A DNA stretch of 64,000 bases, from positions 124,001 through 188,000 of the forward strand of contig JAIBCB010000004.1 in the NCBI GenBank assembly GCA_019694355.1, read 5' to 3'. The notes under the pieces are model-generated. The model searched no databases and was not told the DNA's origin. It saw only the letters and a list, made by a program, of their open reading frames with translations. This DNA is from Pyrinomonadaceae bacterium (GTDB taxonomy: Bacteria; Acidobacteriota; Blastocatellia; Pyrinomonadales; Pyrinomonadaceae). The translations under genes were made by a program, and so were the position numbers. How positions within the stretch are numbered: position 1 is the first letter of the stretch; every line of letters begins with the position of its first letter. Positions 17,769 through 25,563 of the stretch are shown here, in pieces.

Positions 17769-19549
17769 CACTGACCGGCCTTTAGGACGCGGGCCTTCCC
17801 TGCGAGAGCTTCTTTGAAATCGCCGCCCGAAACGTCTCCGATCTTGATCGCAACATCGTAGAGTTTCGCGGCGGTCGCGTTCTCAGCAAAGAATTCATAG
17901 ATGCGGCCGAGAGCGACGTAAGTCAGCGAGAAAAGGGCCTTATCCTCGGCAGCATTCTTTTGATTGAGGACACGAACGTATTGATCCTTTGCTTCTTTGA
18001 GTTTGGCGTCGCGGATCTGCGGATCGCTCGCCGCAGCGGCCTCGAGGCCGGCGACACGACCGAGATTGTAGTAAACGCGTGCGTCGAACTGCTCATTGCC
18101 GAGCATCGCTTTGAGCTCGGTCTCTGCTTTTTGATAGTCCTTTGCCGCGATCATTTTCTGAACGTCGAGCAGACGCGCGATCATCGGATTTTCCGCCGCA
18201 ACGTCCTGCACATTGACCTTGCGGGTCGCACGAAGGCCCTCGGCACGCTTGCGGGCAGCGGCATTTTCCGCGAGCCTGTTCTTCTCCTTTGCGGCATCAA
18301 ATCCGAGCAGCATTTCCTTGATCGATCCAGCGATATCAAAGCCCGTGTCTTCCGTGCCCTTTAGCTGTTCGTTAAAGTAAAATGCCATCACGGCACCGCG
18401 TTCGTAAGCTTCTGAGAGCATTCTAGCGGTCTCGTCGGCCTGTTCGCCGCGGTATCTTTCGAGGTCGGCCGTGATCTTTTCCTTCTCGGCCGGCGTGGCC
18501 GCGTCCTGAAGCTTCTTTCGGGCGTCATTCACCGCAAAGTTCACGTTCCGAAACTCTTTCTCGCGGGCTTCTGCTGCAGCGACGATCGACCGCGAAACGG
18601 TCAGGAAAACGTCGGGTGAGATCTCTGGGTTCACCTTCCTTTGCTCATCGAGAAGCGTCTTGATGCCGTCCTTGATGTCATTGATCTCCTTCGAATGATC
18701 AAAGAGCATCGGATCAAAAACGAACTGGAGGAATGCGCGGTTCGCATCCGTATCGGTCAGTTCCTTGTCCGGGCTTACTACGACATAGTAACTGTCCCGA
18801 ACATTGATGAAATTGATCGCCTGCTGCGGAGCGAGCATTTCGGGAACGACAACGAATCGGCGTTCGTGCTCGCGTGTCGAGATCTTTTGGAGGCCTGTTT
18901 TCCGGCCTTTTGCGGTGGTGGTTTCGGTCTTGATCTTTTCGATGACGGTCAGTCGCGGCTTTGTGTGCAGATAATCGAGCGCATCCGTAATAAGGTCGCG
19001 TGTCGATGGCTGGAGTTCCTTGGCGGCCTCGGCCTTATAAAGCTTCGCGTATTCGTCGAGATTCCCCGCAATGCCCGATCGACGGTAAAAGTCGCGAACA
19101 AGCGGTGCAAAATCGAGAACGTCGAGCAAAGCTCCGGGCAGGTCAGAGGTGATGATCGGGTCGCCGAATTCGGGTGCCGGCGTCAGGGCGTAGGCCATCG
19201 AGATGAAGGCCGTCAGCATCTCCTGGGTCGTTTCCTTTGGGTGATTCTTCTTGTAGGTCGCAACGAACTGCGTCAGGCGGGCCCGCAGGTCGGACGGCAT
19301 CTGGGCGAGGTCAGATTCCAGACGCTCGCGAAATTTTGTGCCGGCCGGTGATAGCTGAACGTCGATCGCTCGGCGTTGGCCGTTCGCATCGGTCGCCTGG
19401 GCGGAATTCAACGCCGCAAGGACGACCATAACGCGTTTGTCCGGTTCGACCGAGACGCCGTAATCGTTCAGATCAAATCGAGCACTTGCCTGCCCAAAGG
19501 CAGCGGCCGAAAGAAGTAGGATCGTGCTTAAAGCCAAGAAGAAACGCAT
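17768..19549 (-). CDS. Secreted protein of unknown function with TPR-like C-terminus
   Basis: The 593-residue protein begins with a signal peptide (MRFFLALSTILLLSAAAFGQ). The middle is mixed alpha/beta with a predicted helical, charged segment around residues 320-420. The last 130 residues look like TPR helices (AKDYQKAETELKAMLGNEQF, YYNLGRVAGLEAAA, ALGRIYEFFAENATAAKLYD). I do not recognise a named family. It is translationally coupled to era (TGATG overlap), but this may only be an operon of convenience. An extracytoplasmic scaffold role is a guess. Confidence 0.75.
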   Translation of the reverse strand: MRFFLALSTILLLSAAAFGQASARFDLNDYGVSVEPDKRVMVVLAALNSAQATDANGQRRAIDVQLSPAGTKFRERLESDLAQMPSDLRARLTQFVATYKKNHPKETTQEMLTAFISMAYALTPAPEFGDPIITSDLPGALLDVLDFAPLVRDFYRRSGIAGNLDEYAKLYKAEAAKELQPSTRDLITDALDYLHTKPRLTVIEKIKTETTTAKGRKTGLQKISTREHERRFVVVPEMLAPQQAINFINVRDSYYVVVSPDKELTDTDANRAFLQFVFDPMLFDHSKEINDIKDGIKTLLDEQRKVNPEISPDVFLTVSRSIVAAAEAREKEFRNVNFAVNDARKKLQDAATPAEKEKITADLERYRGEQADETARMLSEAYERGAVMAFYFNEQLKGTEDTGFDIAGSIKEMLLGFDAAKEKNRLAENAAARKRAEGLRATRKVNVQDVAAENPMIARLLDVQKMIAAKDYQKAETELKAMLGNEQFDARVYYNLGRVAGLEAAAASDPQIRDAKLKEAKDQYVRVLNQKNAAEDKALFSLTYVALGRIYEFFAENATAAKLYDVAIKIGDVSGGDFKEALAGKARVLKAGQ

Positions 19550-19607
19550 TGAGAAAGAGATGAATCGACGCCGTCAAAAGATGCTTGTCTTCGGTACAGG
19601 ACGCGAA

Positions 19608-19666
19608 GAACAAAAAGACAAGAGTTCGTTGTACGCCTGTCATTCATACAGCGTAAACGAACTCTT
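19608..19666 (-). terminator. Candidate terminator after the RsbWV-type pair
   Basis: A long imperfect stem has arms 19621-19640 and 19648-19666 (about 18 pairs, two single-base bulges) around a 7-base loop. On the minus strand the stem is followed by TGTCTTTTTG. It lies between the STAS gene and the next gene on the same strand, so it would end the rsbW/rsbV transcript. Confidence 0.55.
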
Positions 19667-19714
19667 CGTGTCACCTAAAAGTAGGCTTCGCCCGTAAAAG
19701 AACGAGCGGTGCTC

Positions 19715-20062
19715 TTAGTTGTAGCTTGCAAGCGCGGCCGCCTCGTCTTCGTAAACGTCAAAAACGGTAAGCAGCTTTGTGATCGCAAGGAGATCCTGGA
19801 TCTTCTGTGTCAGGTTCAAGAGCTTGAGCGTTCCGCCCTCTTTATTGACGGCCGTAAAGCTCGAAACGAGTTCGCCGATACCGCTCGAATCGATATAGCC
19901 GACAGCGCCGAGGTTCAATAGGATCTTATTCTTTCCTTCGCCGAGGACACGGCGAATGGCCGTACGAAGGGCAACGCTGCCCTCACCGATAGTAACCTTG
20001 CCATCGAGGTCAAGGATCGTTACATCGCCCGCCTGCCGTTCAGTGATTGTGATATCCGACAT
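19715..20062 (-). CDS. STAS-domain anti-sigma factor antagonist (RsbV/SpoIIAA-like)
   Basis: The 115-residue protein is a single STAS domain: [19 protein letters not shown], then the phosphorylation-site region [13 protein letters not shown] with the conserved serine in DSSG, then [17 protein letters not shown]. In this family the unphosphorylated form binds the RsbW/SpoIIAB kinase and frees the sigma factor. The kinase gene lies 73 bp upstream on the same strand, forming a partner-switch pair. The SD GGGGAGA precedes the ATG. No cognate sigma gene lies next to it. Confidence 0.92.
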   Translation of the reverse strand: MSDITITERQAGDVTILDLDGKVTIGEGSVALRTAIRRVLGEGKNKILLNLGAVGYIDSSGIGELVSSFTAVNKEGGTLKLLNLTQKIQDLLAITKLLTVFDVYEDEAAALASYN

Positions 20063-20135
20063 TATATTCTCCCCAAAAAAATTTAGATGCGAAATGCAGA
20101 TTTTAGAACAACATTCGCGATTCTGCCAAGCTCGA

Positions 20136-20543
20136 TCAGAGTTTTTTGCGCATTTTTACCCGCAGGCCGCCGCCCGGCGGATTCTCCCATTTGACCTCAT
20201 CCATGAACGAGTTCATAAATAGGATACCGCGTCCGTTAGATTTTAGAAGGTTCTCAGGATCGGTCGGGTCGGGCACGTCCGCCACGGAAAAGCCTGTGCC
20301 GAAGTCACGCACCCTTATTTCGATAACATTTTCGAACTCTTCAAAACTGATCTCGACTTCCTTCGTTTCATCGAACTTGTTGCCGTGTTTGACCGCGTTC
20401 GCGACCGATTCGCGGATCGCAAGGTCGAGAGCATAGACACATTCGTCGCCGCAGCCGCATTTTTTTGCAAATTCATCGGCCGCTTCCGCTGCAGCGTCAA
20501 CGGACTCGATCCGGCTTGGCAATTTTATCTCTTGCGTGTTCAC
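20136..20543 (-). CDS. Anti-sigma regulatory kinase (RsbW/SpoIIAB-like, HATPase_c)
   Basis: The protein of 135 residues shows a HATPase_c fold: N-box [19 protein letters not shown]1 box [17 protein letters not shown]2 region [17 protein letters not shown]. Such kinases bind a sigma factor or phosphorylate the STAS partner on serine. The partner is encoded just downstream. A Cys-rich spot (KKCGCGDEC) before the N-box is a local feature. It is divergent from aroA with about 80 bp between them. Confidence 0.92.
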   Translation of the reverse strand: MNTQEIKLPSRIESVDAAAEAADEFAKKCGCGDECVYALDLAIRESVANAVKHGNKFDETKEVEISFEEFENVIEIRVRDFGTGFSVADVPDPTDPENLLKSNGRGILFMNSFMDEVKWENPPGGGLRVKMRKKL

Positions 20544-20564
20544 AAAAACGACAGGTTTTAGAGT

Positions 20565-20594
20565 AAGTTAGCGATTTGTTAAGGTTGGTGTCAA
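20565..20594 (-). promoter_or_regulatory. Candidate promoter for the rsbW/rsbV-type pair
   Basis: On the minus strand TTGACA (20594-20589) is followed after 18 bases by TAACTT (20570-20565), a plausible -35/-10 pair ending about 22 bp before the kinase ATG. It lies between divergent genes. This is a pattern match only. Confidence 0.4.
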
Positions 20595-20623
20595 GACAGA
20601 TGATAAAAGACACCGAAAACAGA

Positions 20624-21910
20624 ATGAAGATATCGCCCGCAAATGCCCTCCGTGGAAGCCTCGTCCTGCCGGGCGACAAATCGATCTCGCACCGTGCCGC
20701 AATGCTCGCTTCGATAGCGAACGGCACTTCTCGGGTAGAGAATTTCCTGACGGCCGAGGACTGCCTCTCGACACTCGCGTGTATGCAGCAGCTTGGCGTA
20801 GAAGCACGTCGGACCGGCACGACGGTCGAGATCGCGGGTGCCGGAAAACACGGCCTTCGCGTCTCAAGCGAACCACTTGACTGCGGCAACAGCGGCACGA
20901 CGGCGAGGTTGATAACCGGGCTTTTGGCCGGACAGAACTTTCAGACAACGCTCATCGGGGACGAATCGCTTTCAAAACGCCCAATGAATCGCGTTACGAG
21001 GCCGCTGAAGGCACTCGGGGCCGAAATCGACACCACCGACGGCAAGCTGCCCGTAAACGTCGCAGGTAGTGCGTTAAACGCGGCCGAGGTACGGCTCGAG
21101 GTCGCCTCGGCACAAGTGAAATCGTGCATCCTGCTGGCGGGGCTTTATGCCGATGGCAAAACCACCGTCATCGAACCGGTCGAAACTCGTGACCACACCG
21201 AGCGAATGCTCAAGTGGCTCGGAGCTGATGTTTCTGTCGAGATCCGCGAGAATGCCCGCTTTATTTCGGTTGATGGTGCTTCCGAGCTCACCGCCCGCGA
21301 TATTCAAGTGCCTGCGGACATCTCGTCGGCAGCATTCCTGCTGGTCGCCGCTGCCTGTTTGAAAGGATCCGAACTCGTGCTGCCGAACGTTGGGCTGAAC
21401 CCGACGCGAAAAGGCGTCCTTTCGGTGCTCGAACGGTGCGGCGTGAAGGTTCAGGTCAAGAACGAGCGTGAGGCTTCCGGAGAACCCGTCGGCGATCTCG
21501 TCATCGAAGGCGGCACCGGCAAGCAGGAACTTTCGCTTCTTGCCGGCCCGCTGATACCGAACATCATCGACGAAATTCCGATCCTGGCCGTCTTTGGCAC
21601 ACAGCTTCCATACGGGATCGAGATAAGAAACGCGAGCGAACTTCGCGTAAAAGAGACAGATAGGATCGCCGCTGTTGTCGGAAACTTGCGGAGAATGAAG
21701 ATCGATGTGGATGAGTTTGACGATGGATTTCGGGTCCATCCCGGACGTCCAGAAGGTGCGGAGATCGAGAGTTTTGGCGATCATCGGATCGCGATGGCGT
21801 TTGCGGTCGCAGGGCTTTTCGCCGGCGGCGACACCACGATCAACGGCCACGAAGCCTGTGAAATTTCGTTCCCGTCGTTTTTCGATGCACTCGGAAGTGT
21901 CGTAACCTAA
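20624..21910 (+). CDS. aroA: 3-phosphoshikimate 1-carboxyvinyltransferase (EPSP synthase)
   Basis: AroA joins shikimate-3-phosphate and phosphoenolpyruvate in chorismate synthesis. The sequence shows LPGDKSISHRAAMLASIANG with the PEP-binding lysine, LDCGNSGTTARLITGLLAG, SKRPMNRVTRPLKALGA, and the C-terminal RVKETDRIAAV and SFGDHRIAMAFA motifs. I start at the ATG at 20624 (428 residues, usual length). An ATG at 20600 in the same frame is possible. aroK follows 16 bp later, so the two shikimate-pathway genes are one operon. Confidence 0.95.
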   Translation: MKISPANALRGSLVLPGDKSISHRAAMLASIANGTSRVENFLTAEDCLSTLACMQQLGVEARRTGTTVEIAGAGKHGLRVSSEPLDCGNSGTTARLITGLLAGQNFQTTLIGDESLSKRPMNRVTRPLKALGAEIDTTDGKLPVNVAGSALNAAEVRLEVASAQVKSCILLAGLYADGKTTVIEPVETRDHTERMLKWLGADVSVEIRENARFISVDGASELTARDIQVPADISSAAFLLVAAACLKGSELVLPNVGLNPTRKGVLSVLERCGVKVQVKNEREASGEPVGDLVIEGGTGKQELSLLAGPLIPNIIDEIPILAVFGTQLPYGIEIRNASELRVKETDRIAAVVGNLRRMKIDVDEFDDGFRVHPGRPEGAEIESFGDHRIAMAFAVAGLFAGGDTTINGHEACEISFPSFFDALGSVVT

Positions 21911-21926
21911 TACGACAGCGAAAACG

Positions 21927-22442
21927 ATGAGCAGCCAGAAACGCATTGCCTTGACAGGCTTTATGGGTGTCGGAAAGTCGAGCGTAGCCCGGCATCTTTC
22001 GAGCCTATGCGGCGCGCGGCGTGTGGACCTTGACAGCTACATCGAGGGCCGCGATGGCCGGTCGATCGCCGATATTATCGATGCTGAAGGGGAGCCCGCG
22101 TATCGAGAGATCGAAAGCTCGGCCCTTGCCGACCTGCTTACGAATGAGCCGGCGCCGATCTTGTCCCTCGGCGGCGGAACCTGGACGATCGAGCGGAATC
22201 GTGAACTTCTTCGCGAGCATGATTTTGGGGCGCTATGGCTTGAGGCGAGTTTTGAGCATTGCTGGCTGAATATCGCATTCTCACGCAAAACACGGCCGCT
22301 GGCCCGCGATCGTGCGGCTGCCGAAAAACTCTTTAACGAAAGGCAGAAAACATACTGCCTTGCCGAATGGCATTTTATCGTACGGCCGGATCTCACTTCA
22401 TTTGATATTGCACGGCAAATTCATGAGGAATTATTTGATTGA
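21927..22442 (+). CDS. aroK: Shikimate kinase
   Basis: The 171-residue kinase phosphorylates shikimate at the 3-hydroxyl, one step before AroA. Walker A is ALTGFMGVGKSSVARHLS, the shikimate-site DLDSYIE with the acidic pair follows, then LSLGGGTW as the Gly-rich substrate loop and RPLARDR as the lid arginines. It follows aroA by 16 bp and completes a two-gene shikimate operon. Confidence 0.94.
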   Translation: MSSQKRIALTGFMGVGKSSVARHLSSLCGARRVDLDSYIEGRDGRSIADIIDAEGEPAYREIESSALADLLTNEPAPILSLGGGTWTIERNRELLREHDFGALWLEASFEHCWLNIAFSRKTRPLARDRAAAEKLFNERQKTYCLAEWHFIVRPDLTSFDIARQIHEELFD

Positions 22443-22477
22443 AGGTGCGATAAATAAAGGGCGAAAAAATTGTCCTT

Positions 22478-22599
22478 GATAATCGTAAGATTATTGGCAA
22501 CAATTCTAGGTACAGGATTCTCTAACGCTACCGTGGCCGACAAAACGACGGCAGCATGACTTTCTGTCGCGCAGCAGACAGCCCGCCTTTGTTGGGCGG
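22478..22599 (+). ncRNA. Candidate structured leader upstream of the BON lipoprotein
   Basis: Four hairpins can be drawn in series: GATAATC/GATTATT (22478-22495, GTAA loop), GCTaCCGT/ACGGcAGC (22527-22555), CTGTC/GACAG (22564-22581) and CCGCC/GGCGG (22583-22599). The CDS starts at 22648 after a good SD. The stretch lies between aroK and the BON gene. I do not recognise a known riboswitch. Its nature (leader, small RNA or chance) is unproven. Confidence 0.3.
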
Positions 22600-22647
22600 T
22601 CTAATATCAACTGCGTGCTGGGGCAAATAAATTATTTTGGAGGAAAA

Positions 22648-23130
22648 ATGAAGATAAAAGTTCTAACAGTTTTCACACTCGCCATCGCTCTGTTCCTGAG
22701 CGCTTGCGGCAAGTCTGACACCGATCTTGCAAAAGCGGTGAACGATAAACTCGCGGCCGATAAGGTTACGGGCGTTACGGTCGCGGTAAAAGACGGCGTT
22801 GCGACGCTCACGGGCGAAGTTGGCGATATCACAGTTAAAAATAAAGCTGAAGCTTCGGCAAAGGCAGTCGAAGGCATCAAGAGCGTAACGAATAACCTAA
22901 CGACGAAGCCGCTTCCGGCGGCGACGCCTTCGGCTCCCGATCCGGCTCTTACGGCGAAACTCAATGATGCTCTTAAGGCCGCTGGCTGCACAGGCGCGAT
23001 AGTGGCTGTCGAAAACGGCAAGGTGACAGTAACCGGCGAAGTTCCGGGTGCAAAGTACGTAACCTGCATCCAGACGATCAACCAGGCCGGCATTACGGGC
23101 ATCGAAAACAAGCTTACGAAGGGCAAATAA
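22648..23130 (+). CDS. BON-domain lipoprotein
   Basis: The 160-residue protein starts with a lipoprotein signal (MKIKVLTVFTLAIALFLSAC, Cys at the lipobox end). Two BON-type repeats follow, seen as VTVAVKDGVATLTGEVGD and IVAVENGKVTVTGEVPGA, joined by a Pro/Ala linker. BON domains are thought to bind phospholipid or peptidoglycan-associated surfaces in the periplasm. A strong SD (TTGGAGG) lies 6 bases before the ATG. It is followed after 18 bp by a LysM protein, a common envelope pairing. Confidence 0.9.
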   Translation: MKIKVLTVFTLAIALFLSACGKSDTDLAKAVNDKLAADKVTGVTVAVKDGVATLTGEVGDITVKNKAEASAKAVEGIKSVTNNLTTKPLPAATPSAPDPALTAKLNDALKAAGCTGAIVAVENGKVTVTGEVPGAKYVTCIQTINQAGITGIENKLTKGK

Positions 23131-23148
23131 GCAGGAGGATAAAGAATT

Positions 23149-23523
23149 ATGTCAGCACAAGAAAAATATCAATCGCTGCTTGAACTTGCCAACCAGAACG
23201 GCACGAGCTATGAACTCAGCGAAGGCGACAACGGAACTCTCGTCGTAACCGGCGTGGCCCCAAGCGAAGAGGCAAAGACCGCTCTTTGGGATGAATACGA
23301 ACGTCTCGACCCTGAATTCCGCTCGAATGACCTGATCCTCAACATCAGCGTCGGCCAGGCGGGCGGTTCGGGCACGACCTACACCGTCGAGTCCGGCGAC
23401 AGCCTGTCCAAGATCGGCAAACATTACGGCATCGCGTGGAAGTCCATCTGGGACGCAAACCGCGACATCCTTAGCGACCCGGACAAGATCTATCCGGGCC
23501 AGGTCTTGAAAATTCCGGTCTAA
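23149..23523 (+). CDS. LysM-domain protein with N-terminal BON-like segment
   Basis: The 124-residue protein has an N-terminal region resembling a BON-like fold (SEGDNGTLVVTGVAPSEEAK) and a C-terminal LysM domain (TYTVESGDSLSKIGKHYGIA ... KIYPGQVLKIPV) that binds N-acetylglucosamine polymers. This resembles the YgaU/Kbp group. No signal peptide is seen, as in that group. The SD GCAGGAGG precedes the ATG. It lies directly behind the BON lipoprotein and before a strong terminator, so the pair is one transcription unit. Confidence 0.9.
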   Translation: MSAQEKYQSLLELANQNGTSYELSEGDNGTLVVTGVAPSEEAKTALWDEYERLDPEFRSNDLILNISVGQAGGSGTTYTVESGDSLSKIGKHYGIAWKSIWDANRDILSDPDKIYPGQVLKIPV

Positions 23524-23546
23524 AGAATTTTCTTGATTCGGACAAG

Positions 23547-23598
23547 AGCACTCTGATATAGTCGCGAGATCGACTTTTCAGAGTGCTTTTCCCTTTTC
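23547..23598 (+). terminator. Rho-independent terminator after the LysM gene
   Basis: The 10-bp stem AGCACTCTGA/TCAGAGTGCT, with an inner AGTCG/CGACT stem, is followed by TTTTCCCTTTT. It lies 24 bp after the LysM stop codon. Confidence 0.85.
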
Positions 23599-23625
23599 TC
23601 ACGGAGGTTACCGAAGGAAGCAATT

Positions 23626-23671
23626 AGCCACAAATACACGAATCAGATGATTTATTCGCGCATTCGTGGCT
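23626..23671. repeat. 47-bp palindromic repeat, copy 1
   Basis: The unit reads AGCCACAAATACACGAAT near its left end and GCGCATTCGTGGCT at its right end, giving complementary ends that can fold into a hairpin. Two more copies follow at about 135-140 bp spacing. This copy differs by one base (CACAAAT) and a small deletion. Confidence 0.85.
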
Positions 23672-23767
23672 CTATTTCCCTACCACAGTCTCGACATATC
23701 TAAGATCTAGATGCTATTGAAGTTAAAACGCGATACTCGGCCGATTCTGTCTCGCGAAACTCCAATA

Positions 23768-23814
23768 AGCCACGAATACACGAATTCAGAAGGTTTATTC
23801 GCGCATTCGTGGCT
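23768..23814. repeat. 47-bp palindromic repeat, copy 2
   Basis: The left arm AGCCACGAATACACGAATTC and right arm GCGCATTCGTGGCT match copies 1 and 3. The spacer between copies is not conserved. Confidence 0.85.
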
Positions 23815-23902
23815 TTATTTCTCAACCTGCAATACAGAGCGTGCCGCTAAAAGCTTCGATTGATATCCAACGCAGCGTAGATCTTCACGATTTGCAGGAA
23901 TC

Positions 23903-23949
23903 AGCCACGAATACACGAATTCAGATGATTTATTCGTGCATTCGTGGCT
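23903..23949. repeat. 47-bp palindromic repeat, copy 3
   Basis: The left arm AGCCACGAATACACGAATTC and right arm GTGCATTCGTGGCT are present. It ends 33 bp upstream of the nadB start, so it could lie in the nadB leader. Confidence 0.85.
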
Positions 23950-23982
23950 CATTTCCGGCATCTTTTGATAGAATTTCGATTG

Positions 23983-25563
23983 ATGTCACTCCACACTGAC
24001 TTCATCGTCATCGGCAGCGGTGTTGCTGGTTTGCGTGCCGCGATAGCTTTGGCCGAGAAAGGCGCACGTGTCACCGTTCTCACAAAAGATAAGACAAGCG
24101 AATCGAACACAGAATACGCCCAGGGCGGCGTTGCCGTCGTGCTTGCGGAGGACGACAACGCGGAACTGCACGAGGGCGACACTTTGGTCGCGGGCGCCGG
24201 ACTTTGTGATGTCTCGGCCGTCGAGACGCTCGTAACCGAAGGCACTCGTTACGTCAAAGAGCTCATCGACTGGGGAACGGAATTTGACCGCGAAGGAGGC
24301 AAACTCATCTTCACGCAGGAAGCGGCCCATTCGCGCCGCCGCATCCTTCACGCGCACGGCGATTCGACCGGCGCTGAGTTCGTCCGCTCGCTCATCGCAC
24401 GTGCCGGTGCCGAACCTCTCATAAACCTCACGCCATTTGCGACGACCGAGAGCTTTATTGTTTCGCAGGGACGCTGCGTCGGCGTACGTTTTCTCGATCC
24501 GATCCTGCGTGCACCACGTGAGATCGTCGGCCGAGCGGTCATCGCCTGTACAGGCGGTGCCGGCCAGCTTTATCTGCACACGACGAATCCGCCGGTCGCG
24601 ACAGGCGACGGAATGTCGATGGCGTATCTTGCCGGTGCGAAGATCGCGGACATCGAATTCGTGCAATTTCACCCGACGGCCTTGAGCCTTGAGAACGCAC
24701 CTCGTTTCCTGCTCTCAGAGGCGATGCGCGGCGAAGGCGGCATTCTTCGAAACAAATACGGCGAGCGTTTTATGCCTCGGTATGATGAACGGGCTGAGAT
24801 GGCTCCGCGTGATATTGTCGCTCGCTCCATCATCCTCGAGATGAGGAAAACGGGCACGCGAACAGCATTTCTTGATATGACGGCTCTCGACGCCGCCTTC
24901 CTAAAGCATCGCTTCCCGAAGATCTACGAGACGTGCCTCGCTTACGGTCTGGACATCACAAAAGATCTTCTGCCTGTGTCGCCGGCATCGCATTATTTTA
25001 TGGGAGGCATACGCACAGACCTTTGGGGACGCAGTTCTTTGCCGGGCCTTTATGCTGCGGGCGAAGTTACCTGCACGGGCGTTCACGGGGCAAATCGCCT
25101 GGCGTCAAATTCCCTGCTCGAAGGCCTTGTTTTTGGAGCCCGTGCAGGCGAAGCAGCTTTTCAGGATTCGAAGGACATTGAGATAAGTTCGTTCAAGTAT
25201 GAGCCCGCATCTGCCGATGCGTCCAACGGTGCGGGCATTGTTTCGACCGCCGTTCGCAAACGTGTAAAGCGAACGATGTGGGAACGCGTCGGCATCTTGC
25301 GCGACCGCGATTCGCTCGAACGCGGACTTGCCGAATTCGACCAGATACTTGCCTCCAGCCTCGGCTCGGCATCGCGAAATTTCGTCACACTTGCAAAACT
25401 CGTGGCAACCGCTGCATTATGGCGTGAAGAATCCCGCGGCGGACATTTTCGAACTGATTTTCCGAAAGCTGAAGACGACTTCCGCGTACACTCGATACAG
25501 CAGCTTGGCGAACCGATCACGACCGAGGCCGTTGATACTTCAGAAAAAGCAAACTCCGTATGA
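23983..25563 (+). CDS. nadB: L-aspartate oxidase
   Basis: NadB oxidises aspartate to iminoaspartate with FAD, the first step of NAD synthesis from aspartate. The N-terminus has the FAD-binding VIGSGVAGLRAAIALAEKGA. The motif SNTEYAQGGVAVVL is typical of NadB, as are YFMGGIRTDLWG and GANRLASNSLLEGLVFGARA near the C-terminus. The start at 23983 gives 526 residues and removes an upstream extension that crosses the palindromic repeat. Its stop overlaps the next start (ATGA). nadA and nadC are not in the window. Confidence 0.95.
   Translation: MSLHTDFIVIGSGVAGLRAAIALAEKGARVTVLTKDKTSESNTEYAQGGVAVVLAEDDNAELHEGDTLVAGAGLCDVSAVETLVTEGTRYVKELIDWGTEFDREGGKLIFTQEAAHSRRRILHAHGDSTGAEFVRSLIARAGAEPLINLTPFATTESFIVSQGRCVGVRFLDPILRAPREIVGRAVIACTGGAGQLYLHTTNPPVATGDGMSMAYLAGAKIADIEFVQFHPTALSLENAPRFLLSEAMRGEGGILRNKYGERFMPRYDERAEMAPRDIVARSIILEMRKTGTRTAFLDMTALDAAFLKHRFPKIYETCLAYGLDITKDLLPVSPASHYFMGGIRTDLWGRSSLPGLYAAGEVTCTGVHGANRLASNSLLEGLVFGARAGEAAFQDSKDIEISSFKYEPASADASNGAGIVSTAVRKRVKRTMWERVGILRDRDSLERGLAEFDQILASSLGSASRNFVTLAKLVATAALWREESRGGHFRTDFPKAEDDFRVHSIQQLGEPITTEAVDTSEKANSV

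Noticed and set aside
18641..19351. 236-codon plus-strand frame
   Set aside because: It is a shadow of the 593-residue secreted protein on the minus strand, with no motif of its own.
21074..21946. 290-codon minus-strand frame
   Set aside because: It runs antisense to aroA, which is certain.
22478..22599. Known riboswitch (c-di-AMP, c-di-GMP, cobalamin and others)
   Set aside because: I could not match the conserved cores of any class I know; listed only as a candidate structured leader.
23626..23949. CRISPR array
   Set aside because: There are only three copies, spacing is about 90 bp of unique DNA between units, copies are palindromic and imperfect, and no cas genes are near.
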